A program made the translations under genes and the position numbers. The notes beneath the pieces were generated by a model. That model searched no databases and was not told the DNA's origin. It worked only from the letters and a program-made list of their open reading frames with translations. Shown here piece by piece: positions 52,083 through 64,000 of a stretch of DNA of 64,000 nt. The first letter of the stretch is position 1, and each line of letters opens with the position of its first letter. The stretch is from Mactromeris polynyma (taxonomy: Eukaryota > Mollusca > Bivalvia > Venerida > Mactridae), in NCBI GenBank assembly GCA_032209605.1, contig JASFXZ010000009.1:14805553-14869552 (forward strand), given 5' to 3'.

Positions 52083-52574
52083 TTTTTAAGCAAAACGCAA
52101 CACAGAAATAAATTATTATGATTGAAATGCATGATAAATGTAAGTGTAATACATGGTATGTAACAGGCAGACTGTTAAATGGAAGTATATAGACAGTGAA
52201 ACAAAACTATAGATGTGATACCGGGAAAATACAACAATCAAATACACGCACAACGTGCAAAATCCTTGCAAAATAGTAGTAGGTTCTTCAATGCGACGGA
52301 AACACTCGTAAGTTATTGAAATAATTTTCTTTCCACATACCGTACTAAGGTATTTCTTCTATAAGAATTAGAAAAATATATAAAAAAACGTTCAAATTAC
52401 AAAAAAATACACCGTTATTGAATCGGGCAAACCAGCACTGAAGTCAAGGTTGGAGAAACTTCTACTAATGTCTGCAGAATGTTTGTACTAAAATCTCTCA
52501 ATGTACAAACACACGAGTATAGAACGTCGTGGTACTAATATGTGTCACTCCATACAAGGTCAGAATATACACCA

Positions 52575-52718
52575 ACATGTACAGCGACAGTATAGTGATG
52601 TGACGTCCGTGGCTGGACTAAGTATCTAACAACAATATGTACATTGAACATGTACAGCGACAGTATAGAGATGTGACGTCCGTGGCTGGACTAAGTATCT
52701 AACAACAATATGTACATT
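52575..52718. repeat. Direct duplication, about 73 bp, two copies
   Basis: CATGTACAGCGACAGTATAG, TGATGTGACGTCCGTGGCTG and GACTAAGTATCTAACAACAA occur at 52576 and again 73 bases on, with one or two changes. Confidence 0.85.
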
Positions 52719-53679
52719 GTGAAGTAACCGTTGGTTACCGTTTCTAAGGCACGTACGTTCTATGCTTATATCAATATCTAGACATAAAGTTACGAACAGT
52801 CTTATGTCATTTACAAAATAATAATCTCAAATCACGAGTAAAGAAATATAAGATAATACACAACACAACATATTGATGCACAATGGAATTGAATCAGCAA
52901 GTTGAGGTAGACGAGTAAGACGTACGCGTGTTGCTATGACGACATTATTACCAAAGCAACACTTTTAACTAAGAAATATCTACTTCAGGGATTTTAATCA
53001 AACATTTTAATTCTGCTCTACGCAAAGCGTATCATTATCATATTCTTTTATGCCAGTGTTAACAAATATGAGGACGAACAAGCGGTTCTCTATTTCCACC
53101 GGACTCGAAACAAGATGATTGTATTAAAATCGATTCATTATGGCGAGTCTTCTCCCTCTTAACATTTCCGACATGAAGTCTTGAAAAACAAAAATAGCCT
53201 GCATGTTCCGTCCTAGCTAGCTGATGAAGGTTGCGATGAGATGGTCAAATATTAGTTCGACCAATGCATACGGAGAAGTATGAATTAGCTGCATTCTTCT
53301 GAACTGCACTTGATTAAACGTTCATAACAAGGACATATCGCGTATTATATTACAAAAGCTACACTCTGGCTTACTGTGACTGTATGAGTGTACATGTATA
53401 CAATTCACTATAGACAACAGCATTTATTGTAAAATATAAGCTCTTGAAGCGGCGGAACAATGTTATATCAAACGATTCCACAGTTGTCCATCTGGAGAAT
53501 GTTTTCCTGTAGGATTGGCTAAAATCCCAACATATTTAACAGTTCTTTGTTACTGAAGTTACATATATACATAAGGCACGATCTCCATGGTAACTGTTTC
53601 ATTGAAGTTCAATTAAATCAAGGAATTCCGTGCTCAGAGACTGAAATATAGAAATGTACACAATATTAAAATGCATAAA

Positions 53680-53985
53680 CACATGTAGTTGTATTTGCGT
53701 TTATTTATCGTCGCCACCGGTTTCCCATATGGGCGACGCCTCCAGAAGAATGTTAGTAATATAAGATTTTTGGAGGATAGTGCATGATACAGAAGATGCA
53801 CCAGTTCCAGAAGCACCCCTGGTTCTTTTACGTGCTCGATGTAAAGCATCATACACGGGACCTTGGTTTTTAAAGTCTCGTCCGAAAGACTGTTAGTACG
53901 GTCAGTGATGGAGCGGGGAATCGAACCAGCGATCCCTGGATTACAAGTCCAGCGTTTTACCACTGGACCACGGATCCGCTACAAC
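53680..53985 (-). repeat. tRNA-headed SINE
   Basis: Head on the minus strand: CGTGGTCCAGTGGTAAAACG (A box), CTTGTAATCCAGGGATCGC, GGTTCGATTCCCCGCTCC (B box). The body runs left to ATCGTCGCCACC. The head is well kept but the body follows directly, so it is a SINE, not a tRNA gene. Confidence 0.7.
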
Positions 53986-54387
53986 ACATAAACACACACA
54001 CACAGTTTGCAATATACTGATCAATTCCTCTGCCAGGACGCCAGTTTTATTTCAAAATGTTACATCATAAGTTGTTTCAACAGTGGCGGTCACTCAGAAT
54101 GTTAACTTTGATCAGAAAACATTTTTCCTTAATATATTTCATTGTATACGTTGTATGTTTATCACATTCACCATTTAATGATCGTACATTGCTAGCTGGT
54201 CAATGGTCATCCTACTTTACAGTTTTTCACGTATTTCTAGTGTTCGCCAAACCTGTTACTACACGCTTTCATGCTGTCGTATCTATTGGCAATTTTGATA
54301 TGGGTCCTACGAAGTGCAACAAATATTTATTTTTATCATTTATTTTATGAAATACGTCTATCTGTGCCGAGATACTGTCAGACCTCC

Positions 54388-54835
54388 CCGGTACGGCTAT
54401 TACTGACCAGTACGGGTATTACTGACGTCCCCGGTACGGGTATTACTGACCGGTACGGGTATTACTGACGTCCCCGGTACGAGTATTACTAACCTCCCCC
54501 GTACGGGTATTACTGACCTCTCCGGTACGGGTATTACTGACCTCCTCGGTACGGGTATTACTGACCTCCCCGGTACGGGTATTACTGACCTCTCCGGTAC
54601 GGGTATTACTGACCTCCCCCGTACGGGCATTACTGACCTCTCCGGTACGGGTATTACTGACCTCCCCGGTACGGGTATTACTGACCTCCCCGGTACGGGT
54701 ATTACTGACCTCCCCGGTACGGGTATTACTGACCTACCCGGTACGGGTATTACTGACCTCCCCGGTACGGGTATTACTGACCTCCCCGGTACGGGTATTA
54801 CTGACCTACCCGGTACGGGCATTACTGACATGTTA
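54388..54835. repeat. Tandem array M, 24-bp unit, about 19 copies
   Basis: Units begin GGTACGGGTATTACTGACCT and end CCCC, with CTCC, CTAC, TCTCC and CGTCC variants. Unlike its AT-rich surroundings it is GC-rich and holds CpGs. Its frame on the minus strand (RSVIPVPG type) is an artefact of 24 being divisible by 3. Confidence 0.9.
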
Positions 54836-55061
54836 AGACATAGGAGAGAACAGATACACCATTTCACCAGTGGTTCTGGGGGTATGGAGCAGCTCAATGA
54901 TTGCCTGAATCCCTCGAAATTGTATTGTTTTACATTCGTGAAAGGAACGTTGTTCTAGAGCATCACTGTGCTAGGGGGAAAGAGACGATATAACAGTGAC
55001 CAACATGCTAAGAGTGAACACGTTATCTAGATTATATAATATGTTCAATGTACTCAGTCCT

Positions 55062-55276
55062 GCGTTCAGTTAGGGGCTTACAGTTGCGAACGTTACGATA
55101 CTGTTTTGTTTTGAATCCCTGACCAACCGTATCACATTCACTGCTCACGGTGAACCAAATTACAAACGCTACGAAACATTAGCCACATTCACTTTTATTG
55201 AACGCAGGACAGCACTGGGTATACAAAACAAAACGGTTTCGTAACGCTCGCAATTGTTAGCCTTAACAGAACGCAT
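55062..55276. mobile_element. Hairpin element, relative of 25550-25830
   Basis: The left arm TCCTGCGTTCAGTTAGGGGC, GAACGTTACGATACTGTTTT inverts against AAAACGGTTTCGTAACGCTC, CAATTGTTAGCCTTAACAGA, ACGCATGG on the right; arms are about 60 bases with scattered mismatches. The right end lies about 45 bases from the last TGF-beta-like exon found. Confidence 0.6.
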
Positions 55277-55320
55277 GGTTGGTGACAACTGTATTAGTAA
55301 ACAATGACTAGCTGACTTAC

Positions 55321-58300
55321 AATGAATTAGTGTCGTGGTTGTTGAGACAATTTCTAATACAGGAGAGTAGTTGGGCTCAGCTGGTTCTTCCGTTCCGTCA
55401 TCGTCAATGTCCTCATCAGAACAACTATAATCTGAAACATATAACCGTTCGTCTATCATACACGTAGTGGTATTGTTATGGTTATACATCACATATTTCA
55501 CATATTTTACTGACTTCGCTGATCTATTGTTTTATTCAAAGTGAATCATACAATGTGAATAGAGTACGGTTGAAAACAGCTCAAACTTAGAAAATGTAAA
55601 TTTGTGATGAACAAGGAAATCTATGGTGGCATATTACTGCCACCAGTTAACATGATAACGTTTACGAATTGTTTCGTGTTAACTGCTTAAATATCGCGAT
55701 AATTATCTAGCTATCTATTTAATATTGGTGATATTGTTTCGGTAATATAAATATCATAAGACTAGAAACAGGCTTGAAAGTGCCCAGCACTGTCACCTGT
55801 TACCTTTTTATGATGTATTACACTAACGGGTTACCTAGTTATAGTTTGCGAATTTCACTTAATAAGTAACATAACAAGTAGTTCACCATTGAAATCAGGC
55901 TGAATATATAATGTTTGTTTACTTGTTTGAAATGTGCAGACTGTGGGATCTATAACGGTTTTCGCATCAATCGTATTCTCTTCCATATCTCGTACTTGTA
56001 CTTCAAAGCCACCATTACGTCGTCCCCTAGTCACAATCCGTTTTACCGCCTCGGTTACACTAAGGGTCACATATCTTGATCCCTCCCAGGGCACCATTTT
56101 TGCATCGATTAGTCTCATATTGCTGTGGCGGACTGTTGATAATAAAACAAAATTGAAAAATAAATCTTGAATATCGTGTACAGAGAATTGTAGTACTTAG
56201 GTATACATGTTTTGATGTAATTGTATTCGTGAGTAAAAGCAGTACTTATATCGATTACGTGATCACAGGTTTCAGTTTAAATCATCTTTGAAGAAAGCTT
56301 GCTAATTATCTTTACAATTAGCCGATATTTGTCAAAAACGACTTTATAATTTAACGTAAATTACATGTACTGTTATGATAACCATTGGATGGATGAATAT
56401 GTAGTATAACTTTAAATTTCTTAATTCTTCCCTGCAAGACCTCGAGCATCATATAAAGCCCACGGGGGGGGGGGGGGGCTGCCACAAAATTAGTTCGGTA
56501 TGCTATTTGTACAACCTTCATATCTAATTGATGTTCAAACATAAATGTAACTGTTGATAATACTTACGTCTAGCATGAGATCTGATTGGCCGTCTGTACT
56601 GATAAATCTTGATATGAAGTCTTGATGTACTTATATCCCGATCATACGCACATGGACAATCTAAGAAAAATATCAAGTGTGCGTTTTGAAAATTATTAAA
56701 ACGAAAGTTCTGTGAATATGACGGAATATTAACAATATTGAGAATCAAGATAATACATGTGTACGGTATACATACAAGCTCGAACCGGAATCTAACTGAA
56801 GTCTTCACATGGACGTCGCCTAGCAACAACTAATCAAAACACTCGGGGCTGATAACGCATTATTAACAAAATTATCCTTATAATAGATGTACTGACGCTT
56901 AATGCACAGTTGCACACGTCCATAGAAACTTATTTACTGTAAAAAAGTGAATTTTGCAAATTCTGTGTTTTTCATGAATTCGATTGACATGAAACGTTGT
57001 ATTTGTATGGCATAAATACATTACTCGCACATATCTTATATGACACTAACATGTTATGGCGAACTATCACGCAAAGCTCATTTGAATATCTCAAATATGA
57101 AATCAAACGATTCAATTACGTCTCATAGAATTTTTGTCTGTTGTAAATAAAAACGAGTGCGCATGCGTGGACGGAAATCAAACAATTGGACCAACAAGTG
57201 TTGGAAATATTCTACGTAAACCATGTACATGTACTTACCTTCCCGCCTTTTCAAATGAAGTTTAACAACAGCTGATGTGATTTCCAGATTCGGATCATAG
57301 TTGGTAGGTATAGAGAAAAAATATCGGATATTTCTTGAGCTCGTATCGAACCAGATCGATCGATTCATGTAATCAGGTAAATCAGTCATAGGTAAGTCAC
57401 CTGAAGTGTTTAAAACTGTGGTGAACAAACATACAGTTAAGCAATCTATAACATATTATTTTGATACTAACACTTCTACCATAATTACTTTTTCATTGTC
57501 TTCCAAGGTCATATCTTGCAATGAATTACAATTAAGTTTCATCAAGTCTTCGTGAACTTCTAGCATTTACATATTTTAGATTGTCGATTAATTACAAAGA
57601 ACTACTCAAGTTATATGTTTATTTGATAAGTTTACCAACGTACTATATGAAAATAAGGTACACATTTACACACTCCAATCAATCATATCCGTAGTCTGGG
57701 GTTAGATCGGCTGAGATTAGCCTGGGGTCCAGTTGGCCTTTTGTTCTTCTGTTTGTTTATTACGTCACATTCGTTTGCATGCATCTTGATATTCGGGAAT
57801 CCACGTACATTGTGTATTATGTATTTAGAATCAAACCGCAGGTTTTCCGACAATGGGACAATATATCACCGACCTAACCCCAAGCTATGATTTAAACAGA
57901 ATGATTGAAACTAAGAACTTACATGCTGGATAATAGCAATTTTTCTGTCGTGAAACAAATACTGGTGTAGACAGGCTGCTCAATATACTCTCCTTCCTCT
58001 CAGAATCTATGTCTGGCGGGCGTTCCCAGCCTAGTGAATCAAGTACGTGTTGACGTAGGGAAGCGAGTCTAGCAATGCGTGATCTACAAATAAACATACT
58101 CTTTAAGTACATTTGACTTTTACAGAATATGGGAATAAAGGCATTGTCCTACAATAGGCAGGTTAATAGACACTGACCGACAGCAACTACAATATGAGGA
58201 TTTAGGAATTGTCTCAAAGTACATTTGACTTTTACTGAATACTGGAATAAAGACCTTGTCTTACATTAGTCAGGTTTATAGACGACACTGACCGACAGCA

Positions 58301-61300
58301 ACTACAATATGAGGATTTAGGAATTGTCTCAAAGTACATTTGACTTTTACTGAATACTGGAATAAAGACATTGTCCTACATTAGTCAGGTTTATAGACGA
58401 CACTGACCGACAGCAACTACAATATGAATACAGAGCATACAACTATACAGACACCCCAAAAGCACAAGAAGACATCAACATTTATACATACAAGCACACA
58501 ATTACAAAGGCAAGAATATATACTAGACATCAGCATAAATTATTAACATTATACGAGAATGTTTACAGATATACTGCATTATACCGCGGACTTAAAGAAT
58601 ATCTTTTTTGATTTTTCGCCAGTCACTCAAATATTTTTCAAAGCTTCGGTTTATCAGAAAAAAATGAAAAATCAAGTTATAATACTAGTATCAAACAAGA
58701 TCATATTCCTCCACGAAGAAAGAAAATGTAAAAACAATAAAGTATTTGTTCACTTTTCCAAGTCATGGTACCGTCCGTAAAAAAGACAAGTATGACTGAC
58801 AAGGATGAGTACACATGTTAATCAAAATGTAACACTAGTGTTAGTAAGTTTGTGGACCTCGAAACATGAATCGTGAAGGTTCATACACATTTCGGAAGAC
58901 GAAACAAAAGATAACTTCGTACAGAACTATAACGCATTGGAATGGTATATAAATACGTTTTATGATTTTTACATATGTCTCTGTAGAAAGCAGACATACT
59001 ATTTCTCCATTAATGTTCCATGTTCCTACATAGAATCGCTGAGCAACGTAATAAATCGTATAACCATATAATTTAAATGGTTCACAGTAAAATTTACGAT
59101 AAGCCTTTATTTACTCGAGTTAATTGTTTCCTGTTTTGATTTCAGAAGTAGAAGCTTGCTGTGAACCTCACAATGTGAGTAAGCCATAGAGCTAGGGAAT
59201 AACATGATCTAGTGTGAAAAGATTCTTCATATCATTATCACATAAATGTAATCAAAGCCGAGTCGGTGTTTAGTTGAGACTTACTGACTTACACGATTTC
59301 ATTATGTCTAACAATGAGAAATATTGTTTGAGTGCTAATTCATTTACTATATACGAATTCGAACGAGCTCCCGAAACGCCGATATGACAGCGCTCGATAA
59401 ACTGGACGGAGTATTGCGTTGATTAAATAATAAGGCATTTACTATGAACCGAGTGTAACAGACAGTATCACAACTGTAAGATAAATTCAATTGAAAATTG
59501 TAAAATATGAGAAATATATGATGTATGGTCTGTTTGTTTTAACAAATCGCTTCAAATATTGTTTATTTGGTAATGTGGAAAAGATATTTCGTCTAATAAC
59601 ATTGTTTTCCACGTATGTACTTTACAATAATGTGTGAGTGTCGTAGAATGGCAATTAAACATTTTTTGAAATTCTGAACTAACACAACCACGCACGAGTT
59701 GCCAATTCTATGTCAAGTAGTCATTTGTTGGTTTTGTCATGTCTTCTCCACGTGGAAAGGAATAAACAAGACAAGTATGAAGTGTAACTGACTAAATACA
59801 CAACCAACACAAAAACACTCCGAGACATGAACAAACAATGCATATACGTCACCAGCCACTAAAGCAACCTGGACACAAGACACAAGTATACTCGTTAATG
59901 AACCATGTACCTAAACAATCTGGACTTTTCACTGTGACCAGGAAGATGGACGCCATGACCCCGTTTCCAGTACATTCAAGCAATACTCATGAGTAGGACT
60001 ATTAGTTGTGACAGATACGACGCCATGGTGCGTGCCAGAGTAACATCGTAGCGTAGGTGTCTGTTAATTAACTCCAAGATGTACTGTTCAACATAACGAT
60101 TACCCAACTTCCTTTGATGTGGATGTTGATAGAGCTGGCCAAATTTCAGGTTTAACTGCTGTTTGTATTTGTTTACCGACTATCTAGGATCAAGATTGTG
60201 AAGATTAGCTGAGATAATCTCTCTCTCTCTCTCGCTCTCTCCTCGAGACTAACAGTAGCTGTAAACAACTTCTAGACATTGGGCCAATAACGTTTCATAT
60301 TACCAGACAAACTGTGGAGATTTCTGGAACGAAATTTCATCATCCCGGGAAGTACTTGTAAATATGTATAGGTGTATCCCCTCCCACATTCTTTCTTACA
60401 TGCGTCTCAAATTTTGTTTTTAATGTTTAACCCGAAAGCGTAGAAAATCACGTAATATTGCATCATACATCTGTCACGTTTGTGTTTATTCACAACGCAT
60501 GTTGACATTTAGTTTATTATTCTCAATTACAGAATTAACCGATGAAAAAGATAAGCAAACCAAATTATGAGTTTGGCGCAATATTTACAATCTTCTACGA
60601 AGAAATTGGCGGTACTTCTAATACAATGACCATATCTCAAATTGACCTCATGAGGTGAGTGATTCACATCGAGTGACCTTACGTGGTCCAAAGTTTACCC
60701 GAGGTTTGATCTCATTCTATGTTACATCAGTTAAAATTGATTAATGGGTAGCACAAATGCATTCATTAAACCTGACCTCACGGGCGGAAGGTCAATTTTA
60801 CACCAAGCAAACATGAACAAACAGTGACACTTGAGCGATATTATGTATGAAAGGAGTGGCAAGGGACCATTCAATACGAAATGGGCGAGCGGTGACCACA
60901 TCTGGGTGTGGAACGTGAAAAGTTTGAATTAAATGCGAATCGATACACGCTTTCCGCAATGTTGTTTACGCACAGACTGAAGTGAAATCAACTAATAGCA
61001 GGTATTCATTATCACGTCTATCGCCTAACTGATGAACTTCCGTATATAGAAGCCTTATAGAAGTGTTATAAGACGCCACTACAAGTTATAACCATATAGT
61101 CACGATTCTTTCAAGAATTGTGAATATAATTTGTATATAAACATACCCCTATTCGGAAGTATGGTTTTTCTCTATATATTTTGTCAATACACAAAGAAAA
61201 TATACAAATATACAATAGAAATACAAGAAATATAACAATACAAAGACGTATTTTTCTCCATGTAGCCGCTGATATTCAGTTCACTAACGGACTGAACGGG

Positions 61301-63561
61301 ATGGTAATCCCATTTCTTATACGATTTTATCACTGTGCACTGTGCCATGTTGCAATGTCAAACTTTACGAGAAAAACACCTATTCGCTCATTTAAATATA
61401 CAGTGTATAAGCATTGTAAGGTTTAATATTTTGTTGTTTGGAAGGAACTGTTTAGGGATTGTGAAATAGGTTGACAACACTAACAGAAGAACTGACATTT
61501 AAAACAGAGTACCAGTATACACGTAACTAGCAGCACATCTGTGTATTAGTAACGGTGACCAGAATGGGTAAAAATACATTTTATACAGATTGTACGATAA
61601 GAGCGACGTTTATTAACACATTTTCTTAAATTCGTGCCTTTGATAAATGGAAAACCAGCCCAACAAGTTTTAAAAGTCACTCTCGCAGACATTAGCACAT
61701 TTTCCCGCCATTTTCCGTAACCCCACGACATGAGGTCACCGGACAATGCATTTGCATGCAAAATGCATGCACTTTGTCCTGAGTTCAATAAACAGCACCG
61801 TCCGACCATTGACCTTACACGAGGTGGAAAGCCAACGTCCGAATATTCGATGACCCGCAACGAACATCTTCCGAATGGAATTATAACGCAGTTACCGCCC
61901 AGTATACAGCATATGCATTAACAAGACAAATGTATGGTAGTATTTCAATAAACAAGTGTCTTGAACTCAAATAACAGCTTTTAAAGGTCGACGACCGTAT
62001 ATTTCTCGGGCGGCTTTCTTGAACATGCACGTATGTAGTTATAGCGCCCTGGCCTGAGTATAAGCACATTTTAGCCGGCAAATAACGTTACTTTGTGTTG
62101 ATTTTTTCCATTGAATAAATTTCAAGAATTGATTAATTTCTTTGATCAGTAAAACTGTTATTTTTTATATCATACGAAATATGTAGCGTATATTAAATGG
62201 CACTTGACTTGAAACATCAGCACTTCAAACAATTCAATAGAACAATAATCAGTTACATGACGAAACGGATAACATTGTAAATGAAATCTGATTTTGAGAT
62301 CCGTTCTAAAAAGTTGTACTTTTAAAAGTAAAAGATGTATAGTTTTAAAGACATTGAAATACGAAAGTTTCACTAAATACAAGATATCTCAAAAGTAGAA
62401 TTTAATTTCACAGTATTCTATATAAAATAATACACGAATATGAATCGATTTATTTTTATAAACAACTATATCAGTTTCGGTTATATTGTTTTTACAACAC
62501 AATGATTAGCCATACAATGTTATATTTTATAACTATGGTGCAACTTATTCCGAGAATAAAAATTCAAATAATTTCGCTGGAAGTTTTTGACCATATTTCT
62601 GTACACTTCCAGCGTGATGCTGTCAAACTTTTGCCGATGTTGATGTGAAAGAGAGTTGTTTAAGATCAGCATATTTTTTAAGAGAAAGACTTCTGTTTTT
62701 TCCTCCAAAATAATCTTAAATCTGACGACAACTATAACGTATAAAATCGCACCTAGCGCGTTGAAGTAATTTAAAAGCAAGATCACTGCAGGATAAATGT
62801 TGGTTCGTACACCGGGCTGAACTGACATCGAAATATTATGTCCATGATTATAAAACTTACAAAAAAATATCGTTTCTATATTTTTTGTTTTCGTTGTGTT
62901 TTTTTTCTTTCTATTTAGCTTAATATAGAATTATCGTATAGACACATACTTATATATATAGAAAAGAAGGCAACTTTACTCAATACGAATAATGTTTGGA
63001 TCAATGACAAATTAATTAAATTATAACAAAACCATTCATGAACGTGTCTTTTTATTGAGATACTGTAATATTTCCTAAAAGTTGGAGATCAACTTATATG
63101 TTTAAAAATTCATCTGATGTATATGTACCTTTGTAGACGTCCAATTAACATACTTTAAAAAAGCGTGCTGAGCATGAAGACATAGTCTAAAATTGTAATA
63201 TTTACTTAACTGAGAATAATGAAAATAATAATGAAGAAAATATACAAATGTAAAACATGATAAATAAATAATTGTATACAAGCATAATACGGAATACATA
63301 TCTGGAATTTATGTAAATATATATATATTAATGTGATTATTTTTAATGCAATAAATTTATATAGTACCTCTGTAAATCTGGGTGTATGGCCCCTTCATGA
63401 CTGCTGCCACCGGTGGACCCTACAATGCTGTCTGCAACATCTCCTGCGGGGGACAGGGAGGACGGAGGTTCCGGGTGACTGTCATTATGTGCCGACTCTT
63501 GACAAAAAACGAGTTCCAGACACAAAAACACTAAACTAGTCACTGTATCACGAATCTTCAT
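55321..63561 (-). CDS. TGF-beta-superfamily precursor, prodomain only, 3' part not found
   Basis: Six exons, minus strand: 63561-63368, 58083-57923, 57400-57239, 56660-56568, 56132-55923, 55431-55321 (931 nt, 310 codons plus one base). All boundaries are GT-AG and phases match; the donor of exon 5 (GTAAAC) is the weakest. The N-terminus is a signal peptide (MKIRDTVTSLVFLCLELVFC). Residues 66-90 (RIARLASLRQHVLDSLGWER) match the 'arm' helix of TGF-beta propeptides; ICFD-like SIWFDTSSRNIRYFFSI, ITSAVVKLHLKRREG, RLHIKIYQYRR, and WEGSRYVTLSVTEAVKRIV with GGFEVQVRD follow in the order of a TGFb_propeptide domain, most like the activin/GDF-8 side. The furin site and cystine-knot ligand should come next but no such exon is visible from 55320 down to SUGCT at 46027. 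Secreted growth-factor precursor or a stand-alone prodomain. The final donor GTAAGT at 55320-55315 shows that at least one more exon is expected. Confidence 0.75.
58098..58427. repeat. Direct repeat, about 115 bp, nearly three copies
   Basis: AAAGTACATTTGACTTTTAC, TGGAATAAAGACATTGTCCT, ACGACACTGACCGACAGCAA and ACAATATGAGGATTTAGGAA recur at 58098, 58216 and 58331. It begins about 15 bases upstream of exon 2 of the TGF-beta-like gene, so it contains or abuts that exon's branch-point region. Confidence 0.85.
60216..60242. repeat. (CT)n microsatellite
   Basis: Run of CT dinucleotides with one CG interruption, in intron 1 of the TGF-beta-like gene. The rest of 58440-63360 shows no exon, array or known repeat. 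Confidence 0.9.
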
Positions 63562-64000
63562 ATTTTCGGCAAAATTGTCGTATTGATGAGAAGACTAAAT
63601 CAATGTCGGAATGCCTTACCTCAAATTTAGTTCAATCTAAACTTTTGTTAACAAAAATTGTCTTAATAACAATCAAATCTTACACAAAATTTCTTTTAAA
63701 AATATCAATTCTTTTAGCAACGTTAAATAATTTCAATACAATTTTAGTCCTTTACAGTCTGCTTGTATATACACAGAATATAAATTGATGAAATTATTCA
63801 CACGCAAGTTACCATAGATATTCGTTACTAATCGTACCAATGCTCAGCTAACACTAACTCTAGTCGGTAGGACTGCGCCGTATTTATGACTGCGGAAAAT
63901 TACTCCCGCCATCAGGTCACCGGAGACGAAACATTATTTACCAATGTGTCTGAGTTAGTTAGTTAGCATCAGGTGTGAAGAACGGCGCAAGAATAGACAA
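63562..64000 (-). promoter_or_regulatory. Upstream region of the TGF-beta-like gene
   Basis: The 440 bases before the ATG at 63561. On the minus strand a CATAAATA TATA-like string lies near 63880. The outer part (63840-64000) is less AT-rich than the rest. No transcription start can be fixed from sequence. Confidence 0.2.

Noticed and set aside
53895..53985. Functional minus-strand tRNA with TGT-type anticodon
   Set aside because: Directly joined to a SINE body; treated as the SINE head. The same reasoning applies to 16300-16388.

Overview
This is animal nuclear DNA: AT-rich, with split genes, GT-AG introns, tRNA-derived SINEs, a LINE fragment, many small inverted-repeat DNA transposons and an extreme load of minisatellites. 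Several SINE bodies resemble repeats I associate with molluscs, and the gene families suit a lophotrochozoan, so a bivalve mollusc is my best guess. That guess rests on recall, not on a search.

Five gene models were rebuilt by joining exons by eye with GT-AG boundaries and phase checks. (1) The left edge carries one exon of a minus-strand gene with a CG-1-like motif. (2) 11778..4787 minus and (3) 16646..21269 plus are two divergently oriented genes for secreted proteins of the same design: signal peptide, three EGF modules, then one F-type-lectin (FTP/F5-8C-like) domain split over two exons, with every internal intron in phase 1. (4) 25332..46027 plus is a complete 14-exon gene for a family III CoA-transferase very like SUGCT (succinyl-CoA:glutarate CoA-transferase), 436 aa with a likely mitochondrial leader. 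(5) 63561..55321 minus is a TGF-beta-superfamily precursor, of which signal peptide and prodomain (310 aa in six exons) are present but no mature ligand exon could be found. A short unidentified three-exon model (15559..12292 minus) lies between the two lectin-like genes.

Between and inside these genes, thirteen long tandem arrays (units 17 to 49 bp) take up roughly 13 kb, about a fifth of the window. Two things stand out. First, the 49-bp array in SUGCT intron 7 is built from the exon 7/intron 7 junction, so about 21 extra copies of the exon end with its 5' splice site lie downstream of the real one. Second, three different inverted-repeat elements (8.5, 9.3-11.7 and 31.1-32.3 kb) each hold a tandem array in their centre; one is flanked by TTAA like piggyBac insertions, and another has a compact relative without the array at 48.9 kb. 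A 5'-truncated dispersed retroposon also seems to have seeded an array from its 3' end (3.5-4.7 kb).

Stretches where I see no gene and no clear repeat: 2720-3470, 6290-7130, 18110-19040, 22560-23150, 23420-25330, 37115-38630, 46030-47000, 51620-52550, 52720-53680 and 58440-63360 (the last being intron 1 of the TGF-beta-like gene).
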